Positions 21,929-33,832 are shown, counted from the stretch's first letter. The stretch is DNA of 64,000 nucleotides from Artocarpus heterophyllus (GCA_025403435.1 JAJQZP010000049.1:1183487-1247486); one strand, 5' to 3'. Numbers and translations are program-made. The notes: generated by a model from the sequence alone, not told the origin.

Positions 21929-23094
21929 TGTAACACCCAAAAAAATTACTAGTTTAAATCTAGAATTTAATCAAGATTTAAACGATAATTTTTCTTAAAA
22001 AAATTCATATGATTGTGAAATTTTGTGATCAAGATGCAATGACAATTCATGCAATGAAATTTCATGTACATAACATGTGTAATTTTTTTGAATTATTGTC
22101 CATAAATTATGTACAAATTTTGTGAGTTTAATACTAAAAAATTTATTAAGTATTTTAACAACAACATTAGTATCACAAGGGTTATCGCTAAATCCAATTT
22201 TGTGACAAAGACCAATAGAGTAAATATTAGGTATGGGTTAACGAGATTAAATATCATGCCAATGTTTTAAGCATAGTATAAGTTGCCAGTTTACTAGTCA
22301 ATTAGACTGGTATGACTTAAAGTGTCTACTGACCGACTAGAGTTGGAATACAAAATATAGAGACATTCAGAATAGTCTAGAGAGCAGTGTAGTAGAATAA
22401 TACATAATACTTATCCACACAAATAGGTGAATTGTTGTGGTGAAATTAAATAGTATAAGTTTGCAGTAAACCCAATGTATGCTCCATTATGTTCAAAACC
22501 TTATGAGGCATTTAAAGTAAGAAATAACGCTTAAATAAATACCATCATGTTAATTTAATTATTAGTGTGCCTCTTTGTACAAAATGATTATGGAATGCAA
22601 ATTAGACTTTTAAGATATTAAAACATGAAAATGAGGTCTTTGGAAGCATGTTTAAGTCATAAAATAGCAAAAAATCGATCCAGCATGAATCGGGAGCCCA
22701 GGGTGGCAGTCCCATGACTACCACTAGCCGGTCGACCAACCTTTAATGGGGCGGTCGACTACCCTCCCTTCAAAACTGGTGGAGTTTAGTCTTCTCACGA
22801 TCTATGATTAAACTCCAACTTGAATCTTTCACATCAAATCAACGTTTAATGCATAAAACTTGTTCACATCTCTTAGATAATCATGTATGAACATTAAAAA
22901 AAAAAACATTTTCTTCCAAATTGTATGCACAAAACACAATCTAAGATCACAAATCAGAAGCTTTTTACAAAACCAAAACAAAGAACATATGCAATCTGAT
23001 TTCCAAAATTTGAATCATGGAAATATCTTCCATGCTATAGATAGACTCACGATTAAACAACTAAATCATGTTTCTAACATGGATATTCAATCAA
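21929..23094 (-). repeat. Decayed gypsy-type LTR, left part (split by a solo LTR)
   Basis: It begins TGTAACACCC at 21929 and continues after the solo LTR at 24476-25040. Its layout parallels the solo LTR at 34778-36985: a palindrome cluster at a comparable distance (about 940 bp, correcting for the insertion) from the outer end, a GA-rich tract and a GGCACACT motif. It is heavily mutated, so the boundary is uncertain. Confidence 0.38.
22727..22763. repeat. Pair of GGTCGACC-type palindromes
   Basis: GCCGGTCGACC (22727-22737) and GGCGGTCGACTACC (22750-22763) start about 23 bp apart. They sit where the related LTR at 34778-36985 carries its TTCGGCCTGCCGAA array. Confidence 0.6.
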
Positions 23095-23099
23095 AAATC
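23095..23099. repeat. Target-site duplication of solo LTR, left copy (aaatc)
   Basis: aaatc precedes TGTTAGTGATG at 23100 and recurs at 24471-24475. Confidence 0.8.
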
Positions 23100-24470
23100 T
23101 GTTAGTGATGTGCCCTAGGCCAATCATGTAATGACCATATTTTGACTTTGTTACATTTGCATTTTATTAATAAAGAGGCGTTGTCATTATTGTTTTTTAT
23201 TCTAATTCTATGAATAGTTAATTCTACCTAAGGTCATCAAGTATGTGACTTGATAGTAAAGCTCTTAGGTGAAAATTAAATTCTATTCTAAATTATCCCT
23301 AGTCGGTCATTATTTTTGGCATAATAATGAATGAAGACTAGTATGAAGTTTGATTGATGATTATGTTTTACTAATCATGTGCATGAGATACTACATGTGT
23401 ATGAGATACTAAGTCAACTCATAGATATATATTTGAGAAATGATGCATTGGATTGACCCGCTATGAGAATACTACATGGATAATTGTGATAAATGATTCT
23501 CATCACAATAGTATTATCCTAGTCCTCTGACCTAAAATCACCATTGTTTAGACAAGTTCTATATTTTGACACATTCTAATATTTTGACACATTGAGGAAT
23601 GTGAGTGATTAAGAAGGAATTTGTCCCTCATTTATTGTGAGAAAGATATCTATGGGCCCCTTGATAAGTTAGACTGAAGAAAAATGTATGGCCATACTCG
23701 AATGAATTGATAAGGATTATCAATATTAGTCTACTTAAGATCGAGAAATAATATGATTGAATAGTATAAAGATGACATAAACCATGCCTTATGTTCAATC
23801 AAGGTATCTAGTGACAAAAGGACTTTAATACTTATTGTGGATTAGGTTATGTTAGATTATTGACATTCGCATAACTTGGGTAATCGTAATGTCTTGCTAG
23901 AGGCCGCTTATGATTTGTGGGCTAGAGACAGAATTTTAAGCCCACTAACAATGTTATGTGAACCTACAGGGTCGCGCACTTAGAACAAACCAAAATGAAT
24001 TTTGGGTTTATTGTGTCTAGGTTCAATGTACCTAATAATGTGCAGATTCGATGTATTAGATATGTCTATTTATCTGTTTTAGGTTTTCTGGCTGAATTAG
24101 ATGAGAAAAGGCATTCTCTTATTCTAAAAGGTGAAAAACATTAAAACCCTAAAAATTAGAGAGAGTCATTTAACGCAAGGAGAGGGTGTTAGTAGACCAA
24201 TTCAGTTTTTAAGAGAGTCTGTTCATGTGGATACCTGTAGAGGGCGTTGCTCTAAGTAATAACGTCTGAATCCAATCTCGAATACCAAAAGCTTGAGTTA
24301 GGGTGTCACCGGAGTGAACCGGCTCTCTTCCTTCCATTTTGTCATCTTGGTAAGATTCTATGACTTTTTATCAATCTAATCGAATTGCATGGATCCTATG
24401 AGGAATTTGTAAGAATTAATTTTGATTTTTTGCTACTTATTTGAATCACAAAATCCAACAAAACCCAACA
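23100..24470 (+). mobile_element. Solo LTR of a related copia family
   Basis: A 1371-bp sequence runs TGTTAGTGATG...CCCAACA and is flanked by the perfect 5-bp duplication aaatc. Its first 90 bases are organised like the main family LTR (TGTTAG, CTAGG, a run ending in ATTAATAAAG). There is no PBS or coding sequence on either side, so it is a product of LTR-LTR recombination. It lies inside the decayed gypsy-type LTR. Confidence 0.8.
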
Positions 24471-24475
24471 AAATC
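24471..24475. repeat. Target-site duplication of solo LTR, right copy (aaatc)
   Basis: Directly follows the LTR end CAACA at 24470. Confidence 0.8.
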
Positions 24476-25040
24476 AATTTTAAATATGAAAATTAAAAGG
24501 AAGAAGCCAAGAAGAAAATTCAAGCAAGAGTAAAATAACCATAAAATCAGTTTTGTGTTCAAAGGTCCTACCTTAAATCTATGAAGGAATTGAGGCCAAG
24601 GATTGATCCATAAATGAAGCTTAGTTTGTTAGAGTTAGTGACCAAGAAAATGATTTCTTTTCTAGGCTTTTGATGCAATATATGGTTGATTGTTAATTTG
24701 AGCAAGAGAGAATAGAGGAAGGAAGACAGAGAGAGTGAAAGAAAGAGGGGGTGAGTTTGGTTCCATATCTGGGATGTGGTGGGCTTTCACTTGAATTTAA
24801 AGGAAAGAACCCATAAATGACATTTTGGTAAATAAAAGGTGAAAGACATGGCAAATTTGTAATATAATAAAACTGATGCAAAAATTTTTAGACACAAAAT
24901 ATTTTGACTAGAATTTTAAGTGATATAAAAACTGAAATTATGCTATGAAATTTAAAATGAATGCTAATAACAATTAATTAATTTTTTGGCACACTAATTA
25001 AATCAACACAAGTTAATGCTACATAAATTTCATGGATACG
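24476..25040 (-). repeat. Decayed gypsy-type LTR, right part
   Basis: The GA-rich tract near 24700-24755 and GGCACACT near 24988 match the order of features at 36595-36720 and 36925 in the solo LTR at 34778-36985. The outer end near 25040 is approximate. Confidence 0.38.
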
Positions 25041-25475
25041 TCCCTTTCTTCTTAAAAAAAATTTAGTCCTCGAAATTTTAAATCTATGATTTGAATAAAA
25101 ATCACAAAACAACAATCTAACATCATATATAACAATGTTGAACAAGAGAATAATATATATCATATCTCATTAATGACTAAAATCACCAAACAACAATGAC
25201 AAAAAGAAAATTACATAGACATAGAAGATAAGAACAATATGAAATGACAATAACTTCAAGGAAGACGTGTTGTTCTTCAATGGACATTGTTGATGAAACT
25301 TGATAGGAAAACAATCAAATAAGGATGTTTTGGTGGTTTAATTGTACTGTGTACTTAAATGTATCTATAACGACATTTGTCCCAGTAATTAAAACCCATA
25401 AAAAATAAAAATAAATTCGTTAGTCACATTGGTTTAGTTCCCAAGAAATCTAAAGCCTATGCTTTCATATCAAGC
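25041..25475 (-). pseudogene. Remnant internal region of a gypsy-type element
   Basis: On the minus strand GAGGACTAAATTTT near 25055-25070 resembles the sequence just before the 3' LTR of plant chromoviruses (Tekay type). At the other end TTGATATGAAAGCATAGG (25457-25473) looks like a decayed TGGTATCAGAGCCTAGG primer site. Only about 435 bp lie between, so nearly all of gag-pol has been deleted. No coding frame remains. Confidence 0.4.
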
Positions 25476-26503
25476 TATCATGACCAAAAAACATGGCCAC
25501 GACTAAGTGGAAATTAAGGGAAAGTAAAAACAAAATTAAACTAAAATTAAGTAATCCGAATATGTCAAAACGGCATCGGCGCATAAATAACGATGAATTA
25601 TAAATCATTATCTTGCAAGGGCTTAAAATGCTTTAAACAACAATATTACAATCCATGTACAAATACCGAAAACACAGACATTGGGACAAACCGTACAATA
25701 TAGTTTACATACAAGAGATATAAGGTAATACAAAACCTAACTTGGCATAATCTCAAACTCAACGGGTTCCATAAAACCTAAGAGGGAAAATTTTAAAATT
25801 GTAAAACGTAAGTGAAAAGCTCAGTAGGATAATCTTTTAAAAAATGTCGTTTAAGTAAATAAATAAAACATGGATACTTAAATAATCAAGTCAAAAGAAG
25901 AGATGAAATAGCCCAATAAATCTCTAGCTCACAAATTATTGGTATATCATATACCAAACATACTTATATGCTCTAACTAGTTGCCCACGCTATGGAGTGC
26001 CACGATCGAGGTTTAGGGTCCTACCCCAAAGGTTACACTTTATGTAACGTAGTCTCTATGGCTTTATAAAACCAACAACAAGGGCCGTGCACATCCTCGA
26101 TGGCATTTGAAAACTCTTCATGTCTAGAATTTCTTATTCTGAGTCTAAAACACATTTTCAAAGTCATTTTCCAAAATATCAAATCATCATATTTATGTAC
26201 AATTACTTTTCTCAAAATGTTAATGGAAAAAACAACATTTTGCAAATATTTCATATGGAACATGATCATCTCAACATTTATTGATAAGGTTAAACAATTT
26301 CAAACATGGCTAATTGAAGTAAGGGATACAGAATCCTATTATAATTTCTTGAGAACGATTTTGAGGGACTTTAAAAGTTTGGTTCAAGGCTTGTGGTAGT
26401 CAATAGAAAGCTCTACTGGTATATTTTCTCTTAACACTGAATTCGCTACCTTTGATGACTTAAAAAGTTCTAAGGAATTTGCTTTAATTAGCTAGAGCTT
26501 AAG
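25476..26503 (-). repeat. Decayed LTR of the same gypsy-type element, truncated
   Basis: TATCATGACC at 25476 corresponds to TGTCACGCCC, the end of the solo LTR at 34778. The stretch AAGTGAAAAGCTCAGTAGGA near 25810 matches GAGCGAAAGGCTCAATAGGA near 35207. The copy is truncated at 26504 by another LTR. Confidence 0.45.
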
Positions 26504-26945
26504 TGTTAGAAATCTGACAAAGTAGAGTGTTGTTATGTCTATTTAAAAATTTGGCTTAATGATGCAGCGAAATTTCAAAAATTTTATTTAATTACCTAGG
26601 AAACTAACTCATGATCCTATAAACAATAAATTAAATGTAATTTAACATACCAGTTGGAGACCAAAAATAGCACTTCTGACTGAATAATTCTTCAATAACT
26701 AATCTCTACTGTTAGATCTTTAATGTTATTCTCTTCCTTTAGATTGTGTGTGTGGGCACAACTCAGCAAATCTCTACTATAGCTATACTCCTTCCAACTA
26801 AACTATATGCTAAAGGAACTACGAACCCTAAAAGGGAGTGATCAAAGCTCTACTACCAAAAATTGCACTATAGCACTCTAAGAATAAATGAGGACCAAAG
26901 ACCTCTATTTGTAGAAGTAGTTGTAGAGTTATGGCATTTTGATGG
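26504..26945 (-). repeat. Partial diverged copia LTR, first copy
   Basis: It starts TGTTAGAAATC and contains GCAGCGAAATTT as in the main family LTR end. From 26597 it is directly repeated at 28033-28300. It breaks off near 26945 against an unrelated LTR-like block. It preserves the empty site (TAA at 26879-26881) of the MITE seen in the second copy. Confidence 0.6.
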
Positions 26946-28032
26946 TTGATCTTTGCCCTAGTCTTTATCCAATGGCCCAAAAGTGATGCTAATTAAGGCC
27001 CTAACCTTTTTAAAAACCTAGAAGACAAAGGAGAGCCTCCATTTTTTGGAGGAGGAGACATAGCTTCCAATGGGGATTTTGAGCTCAGTCTAAAGAAGAA
27101 AATGGGAAAAAAGAAAAGATAAAATTGTTTCTTTGTTTTAGCTTAATATTTTAATTCTAGTTTTAGATTTAGATTTTATTTTAAATAAAATCATCATGGA
27201 AGAAGCTTTAAGAGATCAAGAGGTGGAAGAGGAGAAGAAGAAAAAGAAGAACTTGCATATTGTGACAACTCCAAAATGGGTTTTTCATTCCTATTCTCAT
27301 CTTTTTAATTTTTATGATTTGTAAATGTTGAATTGTTTAATTTTAGTTATGGAATATTTGTTTTTCTAGAGCCTGATTTTTCCTAATTGTGAAATGTTGA
27401 TTTATTTCAAAATGCTTGTCATGGTTTAATTCGGTTGTCTCATACTTAATACTTCTAGTTTATTTGGCCAATGAATTAGATGATTTTAGTATGTGCAGTT
27501 TGACCCTCAAGGGAGGGAAATTTCATATACAGATTATGGAAAATGTAACCTAGACGTATATAAGATTGAGAGATTTGTAGTTCTTTTGTAGTCATTAGAA
27601 GAACTAGAGCTTATTGAATGTTTAATTACTTTATTCTAGATAGAGTTATTAGAATTGGGTTTTTGAGCATATTATCCAATTTAACGCTCGAAGGTTAATT
27701 AAGAGGTTCACTATTAATTAATCATGAGATTTATTTAATAATAGAATCAGTAAGTATTAATTAAGTTGAAATCGATGCTCTAGTATTTTTAATTCATTAT
27801 TTTCATTATTTTTTTGTTTCTGTTATTTTTATTTTCAATTTCATTTTTAATATTCATTCTCATTACTTTTAGTTTTAGTTTTTATTTTTATTTTAATTTC
27901 GGTAATTCAATTAATCTTAGAACCAATCAATTTTGGTAACTAACACAAATTAAATGCAATCCTCGTGGGATCGACATCCATACTTGGATACACTTTATTA
28001 CTTGTACAACCAGTACATTTGCAGTTTGAGCG
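26946..28032 (+). repeat. LTR-like block inserted between the two diverged copia LTR pieces
   Basis: The end region carries ATCCTCGTGGGATCGAC (27959) followed by a TACTTGTAC..CCAGTACATTTGCAG string, a terminal pattern I associate with plant gypsy LTRs. The left boundary is unclear. An A/G-rich stretch (GAAGAAGAAAAAGAAGAA) lies near 27230. No open frame is supported. Confidence 0.35.
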
Positions 28033-30050
28033 TAACTCATGATGCCATAAACAATAAATTAAATCTAATTTAATATACCAATTAGAGACTGAAGCAGCAC
28101 TTTTGACTGAAAAATTATTCAAGAATGAATCTCTACTGTCAGATCTTCAATATTATTCTCTTCCTTCAGATCGTTGTGTATGTGGGTACAACGCAGCAAA
28201 TCTTCACTCCTTCCGACTAGACTATGTACGAAAGGAACTTTGAACATTAAAGGGGAGTGATCAAAGCTCTACTTTCTTAAATTACACTATAGTAGTCTAA
28301 GGGGGTGTTTTGCAGTGGTGGGAACCACTCAGTTCCCATCACAATCTCAGTTATGAACAGTGTAAAGCTCTCACATGCTACAATAACAATAAAAAAATAT
28401 GCTACAGTATAAAACTCTCATATGCTACAGTAAAAGTGGTTTCCACCACTGGTTCCCACCACCTTTCCAAACACCCTATAAGTGTAACTGAGGACCAAAG
28501 ATCTATATTCATAGAAGTAGTTAGAAGAGGTAGAAGCCTATCAAGATTAGAGAGAATTTTCTCTCTTATTCACTAGCTTTACACGCCATCCATAGGAGCC
28601 CTATCTCTTGAAATACATGCCTATATCAGTTAGAGGGAATTCAAATTTAGCCAACCATAGTGTAAGATTTTGTAATTATCTACATCATCTAGGATAATAC
28701 CTATTCAAACAATTATTTAAATTAGATTTCAATTATCCACAATAATTATCTAATTTAAATAAATATGAATAATTATCCTTTATCCAAATTCAATTAAGAT
28801 TTAAATTAATTATTCATATACAGTTAATTAATTATTACAAAATCTTAATAATTAAATTTGAATAAACATCATTCTGAATTAATTAATTAACTAATCAATT
28901 TACCAAAAAACCCTTCGCAGTAGACACCCACAGTCCTATTGGACTGGGCCAAGCACCACTCACAGTTCACCTAGACTATTGGGCTTGCATACTGACAAGC
29001 CCAGTAACCTATCTGGGATACCTATGATAATCAGACTTGCATGATCTGTGCTAAAGAAATTCATAAGCTAGCATTGAGACCCAATGGACATATATTATCA
29101 AGCTTCAATAACAACAGATAAATTAACCCCCAAATATTACGTGGCTTCTAAAATATAGTCTTATCCATGACCTCTTGTATTATGTGTATTCCCATAAGTT
29201 ACCCATAATCAGATGAAGGACAATTTTGTTTTACCTTCCAATTATTTTACCTCAAAGTCTCATTATTTCACTATTGGGAAATTCATTCCTTTTATAACAT
29301 ATATAAAAGGAATATCATCAGGTTACCATAGGTATCTAGATTGTTGAGGCCTTGTTATATTTGCCAATACCAGAATAATACATTTGAATAAATAAAATTG
29401 ACTTTTTGTTAGAGAGCTATGGATTCTATGTATGTAGATTATACTCTCATTAAATATAGATTGCATCACCAATATACTAATAATGGTGCCATCGTTCATC
29501 AAAACTCCTACCATTGGCATATTAAAAGATAGAGCTATAAGCATGGAGTCATGAATCCATTTTAGGATTAAGGTGACACATAAATTATCACAAAAGAGAA
29601 TTGATTTAAGTTAAATGGAATTATCATTAAATCAATTCAACTTTAGGTCCAATCGAGTATGCAACTACCATTAGGTCTACCACACCAATGTGTCTACCGC
29701 AGGGTCAATCCGCTCCAATGACCAAGATAAGACACCTCCCCAATTGCACATGGATCCCATTATAGTGTTATTATATATAAAGTTCCCAACCCTATACATA
29801 GACTGCGGACTATATAATTCAGACTATTAATCTTTGATTCAGATATTTTTGTATATAAACTCTAGATATGTCAAATTCCAAGATTTGGTTCTATAGTTAT
29901 AGAACACATGTTTGCTAATACATAATCATTGTTATGATAGTAATATAAGGACATTTATTAATACTTGAAATATTCATATTATTATTTATTTCACCAAAAA
30001 CGTCATAAATACAATCTAAGTATTTATTCTTTAGGGTACAAATCCTAACA
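28033..30050 (-). repeat. Diverged copia LTR, second copy
   Basis: It begins in register with 26597 of the first copy and ends ...TTTAGGGTACAAATCCTAACA at 30050, analogous to CCTTAGGGCATACATGTCTAACA of the main family. Inside, the order of landmarks (TTACCTTCC, GGTTACCATAGGTATC, AGAGCTATGGATTC) matches the main LTR at low identity. It contains a MITE at 28301-28478. Confidence 0.65.
28301..28478. mobile_element. Tourist-like MITE (PIF/Harbinger type)
   Basis: A 178-bp element has imperfect inverted ends GGGGGTGTTTTG...GTGGTGGGAACCA and TAGGGTGTTTGG...GTGGTGGGAACCA. It is flanked by TAA (28298-28300 and 28479-28481). The sister LTR copy at 26871-26890 reads CTCTAAGAATAAATGAGG without the insert, giving a direct empty site. 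It has no coding capacity. Confidence 0.78.
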
Positions 30051-30152
30051 ACATCTAGCATAAGGATGTGAACTCTAGTGTGATCTAATAAATTTTTTGT
30101 TTTAAATTTTTGAGAGGTCACCCAACTTTTTATCTTTCTAGAATTATTCCTT

Positions 30153-30386
30153 CTACTGAAAAGTATTCCAATTTAGAGCTTAAGTTCCTTAAATTTCTCA
30201 AATTTAATCCCTTGGTTAAAATTCTATTAAAATTTGTATGAAAAAAGCATTTGCTATTTTTTTTATAGCTTAACCAGGTTTATTTCAACATTTCCATCAA
30301 ATTTTCAATAGAATTTTAACTGAGAGACTAAATTTGATACATTCAAAGAGTTTAGTGTCTAAATTATAATACTTTTCAATGCAAGG
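30153..30386. mobile_element. Fold-back (long inverted repeat) element
   Basis: About 85 bp at the left (CTACTGAAAAGTATTCC... to ...AAAATTTG) is repeated inverted at the right end (...AATACTTTTCAATGCAAGG) at roughly 80 percent identity by eye, with a short loop. Inner arms contain TTAAAATTCTATT and its complement. A clear target duplication was not found. It resembles Mutator-type MITEs but the class is unproven. Confidence 0.55.
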
Positions 30387-30957
30387 ACCTGATACGAACC
30401 TCGCCAAGAACTGACGCGACCCTAACCAAAATTGGTTTCCAAGGTCAAATTCCTAACTGGTTTTGAATGGAACCGCGACCCGATGCCTAACAAGAAACAC
30501 GAACCTTGGTATGTGAGGACGCCACAATCAGCTATGGATGGACTGATTGATAAGTCTTGGTATGTGAGGACGCCACAATCAGCTATGGATGGACTGATTG
30601 ATAAGTCTATGAACGCCACGGACTTTTCTGATAAGTTCGAATAGTTCGTTTAGGAACCAAAGAGAATTAAACCTCAAATTGTATGTTAAAACTTATTCCC
30701 CATTGAATGAAATTCGTTACAATATATAAGAGTTCCCCTATGCGAATGTTCAGCTCCTAATTGCCCATGGAATTTCGGGCAAATCAATCACCAAATTTCA
30801 AATCTAAAGCAAATAAGGAAAGTTCCCTTAATGGCTTAAAAGCCTTACAATAATAGAAATAAAACAAACGCAAAAAGGAAACTAGACATTAAAAGGTAAA
30901 TAGCTGATTTTTCTTGCCACTTGTCACCTCAAAACGGGAAAGTAACTAAAATGGAAA
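30387..30957 (-). repeat. 3' LTR-like region of a gypsy element
   Basis: It follows the Pol stop of the gypsy tail at 30958 on the minus strand and holds no coding frame of its own. It includes the 51-bp tandem duplication. The minus-strand end reads TTCGTATCAGG, similar to an LTR/PBS junction. Exact LTR limits were not found. Confidence 0.4.
30505..30606. repeat. 51-bp perfect tandem duplication
   Basis: The unit begins CTTGGTATGTGAGG and ends TTGATAAGT; the two copies (30505-30555 and 30556-30606) look identical. At 51 bp (17 codons) the duplication keeps short frames open on both strands. Confidence 0.9.
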
Positions 30958-31230
30958 TTACTTGGTCCCTTCTAGAGCTTGAATTACGCATTTGTTGGTC
31001 TGGATGTCACATGAAATTCCCTCAATGGGCCTCCATGCAATAGCTTGAGCCCAAGTTGCTTGAATCAGCCCAATAAGCGTTTCTTTGAACTTCTTCGCAC
31101 GAGCTTTCGTAACCGGACCAATGGGAACTTGAATTGGATCTGAATTTGTCTCATCCCACGTGCTCTTGCTTGTGCTAACAATGTCCTCATCAGGACCAAA
31201 ATTAGAAAGAGAAGAAAGTTCAGAGACCTC
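30958..31230 (-). pseudogene. C-terminal tail of a Ty3/gypsy polyprotein
   Basis: The minus strand reads ...GPDEDIVSTSKSTWDE, then PIGPVTKARAKKFKETLIGL, then IQATWAQAIAW..., ending at a TAA stop (30958-30960). The P-(I/V)-T-(R/K)-A-R-A-K-K motif is typical of the end of plant gypsy polyproteins. An in-frame stop precedes the fragment near 31230, and the rest of pol is missing. I recognise the motif but cannot assign the lineage. Confidence 0.55.
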
Positions 31231-31945
31231 TCATAAATTTAACTTAATTGTTTTTATATTTTATGAGAATATCTACATTCTCATAACATTGTTTTCAAAG
31301 AAATACTTAATTCATGCTTTATCTTGCATAAATGTTTCATTGGCATATACATTACATTTGCATCGATTATAGCTTGTTAGATAGTTTTTCACATGAAAGT
31401 CCTTAAGCTATTGGCTCAGATTATGGCACTCTAATAATTACAGACCCTTAAACTCTTTTGCATAGGTTGAGGTATGGTAAAAATAGAGCTAAGTATAGGA
31501 GGTGGTGAATTATGTTTTTTTAAATATATTTGATATTCTATGTTATTTACCTTTGTGTTAGGTTTTCCATATTAGGTAAGCATCCCTATCCGATTGGATC
31601 TATTCCATTAGAGATGAAGTAGAGGAATGGGTTGGCTATTGATGGCCCATGATAGGGTGTAAGATACATCTATTTTATTTATTGTGAAATGTGCAATTGA
31701 TATTTATACTGCGACTTAGAATGATTCAAAGATCTCAATAGATATGGTCAAGATTGAAAGCTCAAAAGAGCTTCAGATTTGTCCCTTGTATGCCCTATTA
31801 TGCATTGCATATTTGATAATTTGTACATTTGAATTTTCTATTGTCAAAAGTTTTGGAGTCTTTTTATTGTTGTCCCTCTCATTCCTCCCCTTGCTGAGCA
31901 CTCGTCTCACCTTGTTTTTATGTTTTTTCCCATTCAGCATTTAAA
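31231..31945. other. AT-rich DNA without recognisable features
   Basis: Only short chance frames occur. No repeat boundary or coding homology is visible to me. Confidence 0.45.
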
Positions 31946-33424
31946 TATCGTGTTAGCATCAATAACGCGGTTATCACAGTATAGATTAAGATGTTAATTC
32001 CATGAGAAAGAGACAAAAACAACAAGAAAGATTAGAAAAGCAAAAATGTTAGAGAGATAAATAAACAAAAAGCAAGAAAAGAATATTTTTATGATTTTTA
32101 GAGATTAAAGAATATAAAATTCGACTTTGAGGCTTTTGTGTAAACAGAATTCAATAATAAAAATAGGCAAGTATAAAGAATCTCATATGCATCTCGTTTT
32201 CCAATTTAAGTTTTGACTCACAATATAAAACAAAAGTATTCAAATAAATTAAATTTTTAAGTTGTTTTCTCAAAGAATATTATTACAAGTTATCTACGGT
32301 AATATGTCAACTAACAATATTTTAGTAAAAGATCAACCTATAAAATAATTCTAATGCATGACAAAATTATAACAAAGCATAACTGAATTTATATAGAAGT
32401 TAAGCGGACAATATTCTAAAAAGAAATAAAAAAGAAAAAGGATTTAATTCATTCAAACATTTAATGTTGCAAAGCAAACGAATCAAAACTTTGATCGAAT
32501 TACTCAAAACATAAGTTCATCTCTAGACTCACCAAAAAAAAAATAGCCTAAGTTGCAAAACGTTATCACTAAATTCTGGAGAGAAAAAGTGAGAAATTAT
32601 GTCAGACCAAAAAAAAAAGTGAGAAGAACAAGAGATGTTTTAAGCCTTGGCCTAGCTCCCTATTTATAGTGTTTAGAGCGTCAAGGATTTAAGGAAAGAA
32701 ATTAGTAAAAAGGAAAAATTACAAAATAAAGGAAATAAAATCAAATTATGATTAAATTTTGAAAAAGTCAAATATTTAATTGAAGAGAAAATCAGGCTGA
32801 TTGGGGGGATTAAGGAAGAAAATATGATAAGTTGGGCCAAGCCAAAATCAAAAGAAAAATGTTGAAGCAATTTGCACACACGGACTTGACACGTGGGCAT
32901 CAGATTGGAAGACGCAGTCCTGAGATGCCAAATGGCGTTTGCTGAATGGTTGACCCATGCTGGCATGTGCGGTAGTGGAAGACAGCTGGCATTATAAGAT
33001 GAACTGGGGGACAGCTGGGCAGATCAGATGGCTCAAGTGTTGTTTGTGAGACACGGTGGAACGCGCGTTCCTCATACGCATGTGTTGGTTGGTCCTGGTT
33101 GGGAATTGCAAGACACACGCATGCTGAGAAGAGGAAAACAGCTGATTCGTCCGATTGCTAGAACTCAGCTCGGCTGCATCAGCTACGGCTCAACTCGACT
33201 AAAGGACACGGCTTAGCCAGGAGTTGGTGCTTTAATGGATCATCAAAGGCGTGGCTTCTTATACTGCTTTTTTTAATCAACAAATAAAAAAGCTTAAACC
33301 AAACATTTTTCAACTAAAATATTTTGAATGGAAATATGAAAAATTCTTAGCTAAAAGCTTGAATAATTTTATCATTTATTCAACAATTAACAGTAATTAA
33401 AGTGCATTTTCGTGTGCTTATCAA
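31946..33424 (-). repeat. Decayed LTR-like repeat with minus-strand TATA box
   Basis: The minus strand starts TGATAAGCACACGAAAATGC (33424 downward), a pattern I associate with plant gypsy LTR starts, and has TATAAATA at 32661-32668. The part at 32880-33230 is markedly GC-richer. No flanking PBS or polypurine tract was identified and the left end is uncertain. Confidence 0.35.
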
Positions 33425-33832
33425 GCAGCAATTGCTTGGTTGTCGTTTTTTGATGTTTAAATACCGAGACAGTTTATTGGACAACTTATTATATTCCTTT
33501 TAATTCTCAGTATTATATTTTGCTTTATGTATGAAAATTGTATCGATACAACAATGTCTTAAGTTTGTCTACTTTTGAAAAATCTCTATGATTTGGACCA
33601 TTTTGTTATTTTTGATTCAAAGACTCTAGAGCTTATATTTTATTTACTTTGAGAGAGAGTATAATTTCTAGATTAGGATTTATTCAATCTATTTAATTTG
33701 TTTTTTAAGTACTTAACCCGTGTACTTTTGGGCATTACTCTTACCCTAAAACTATAACGAAAAAATTAGACAAAACTCTTAAAAAAATCATATATGTAGG
33801 TTTTTTTGTTTTGTTATTGTTTTTATTTGTGT
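33425..33832. other. AT-rich DNA without recognisable features
   Basis: No coding frame, repeat end or RNA gene is visible. Confidence 0.45.

Noticed and set aside
26100..26399. 99-codon frame in the decayed gypsy-type LTR
   Set aside because: No recognisable domain; the position is within noncoding LTR and an opposite-strand frame of similar size overlaps it.
32900..33118. Short frames in the GC-richer island as coding exons
   Set aside because: Frames on both strands are short and overlap; no domain or splice signals are recognised.
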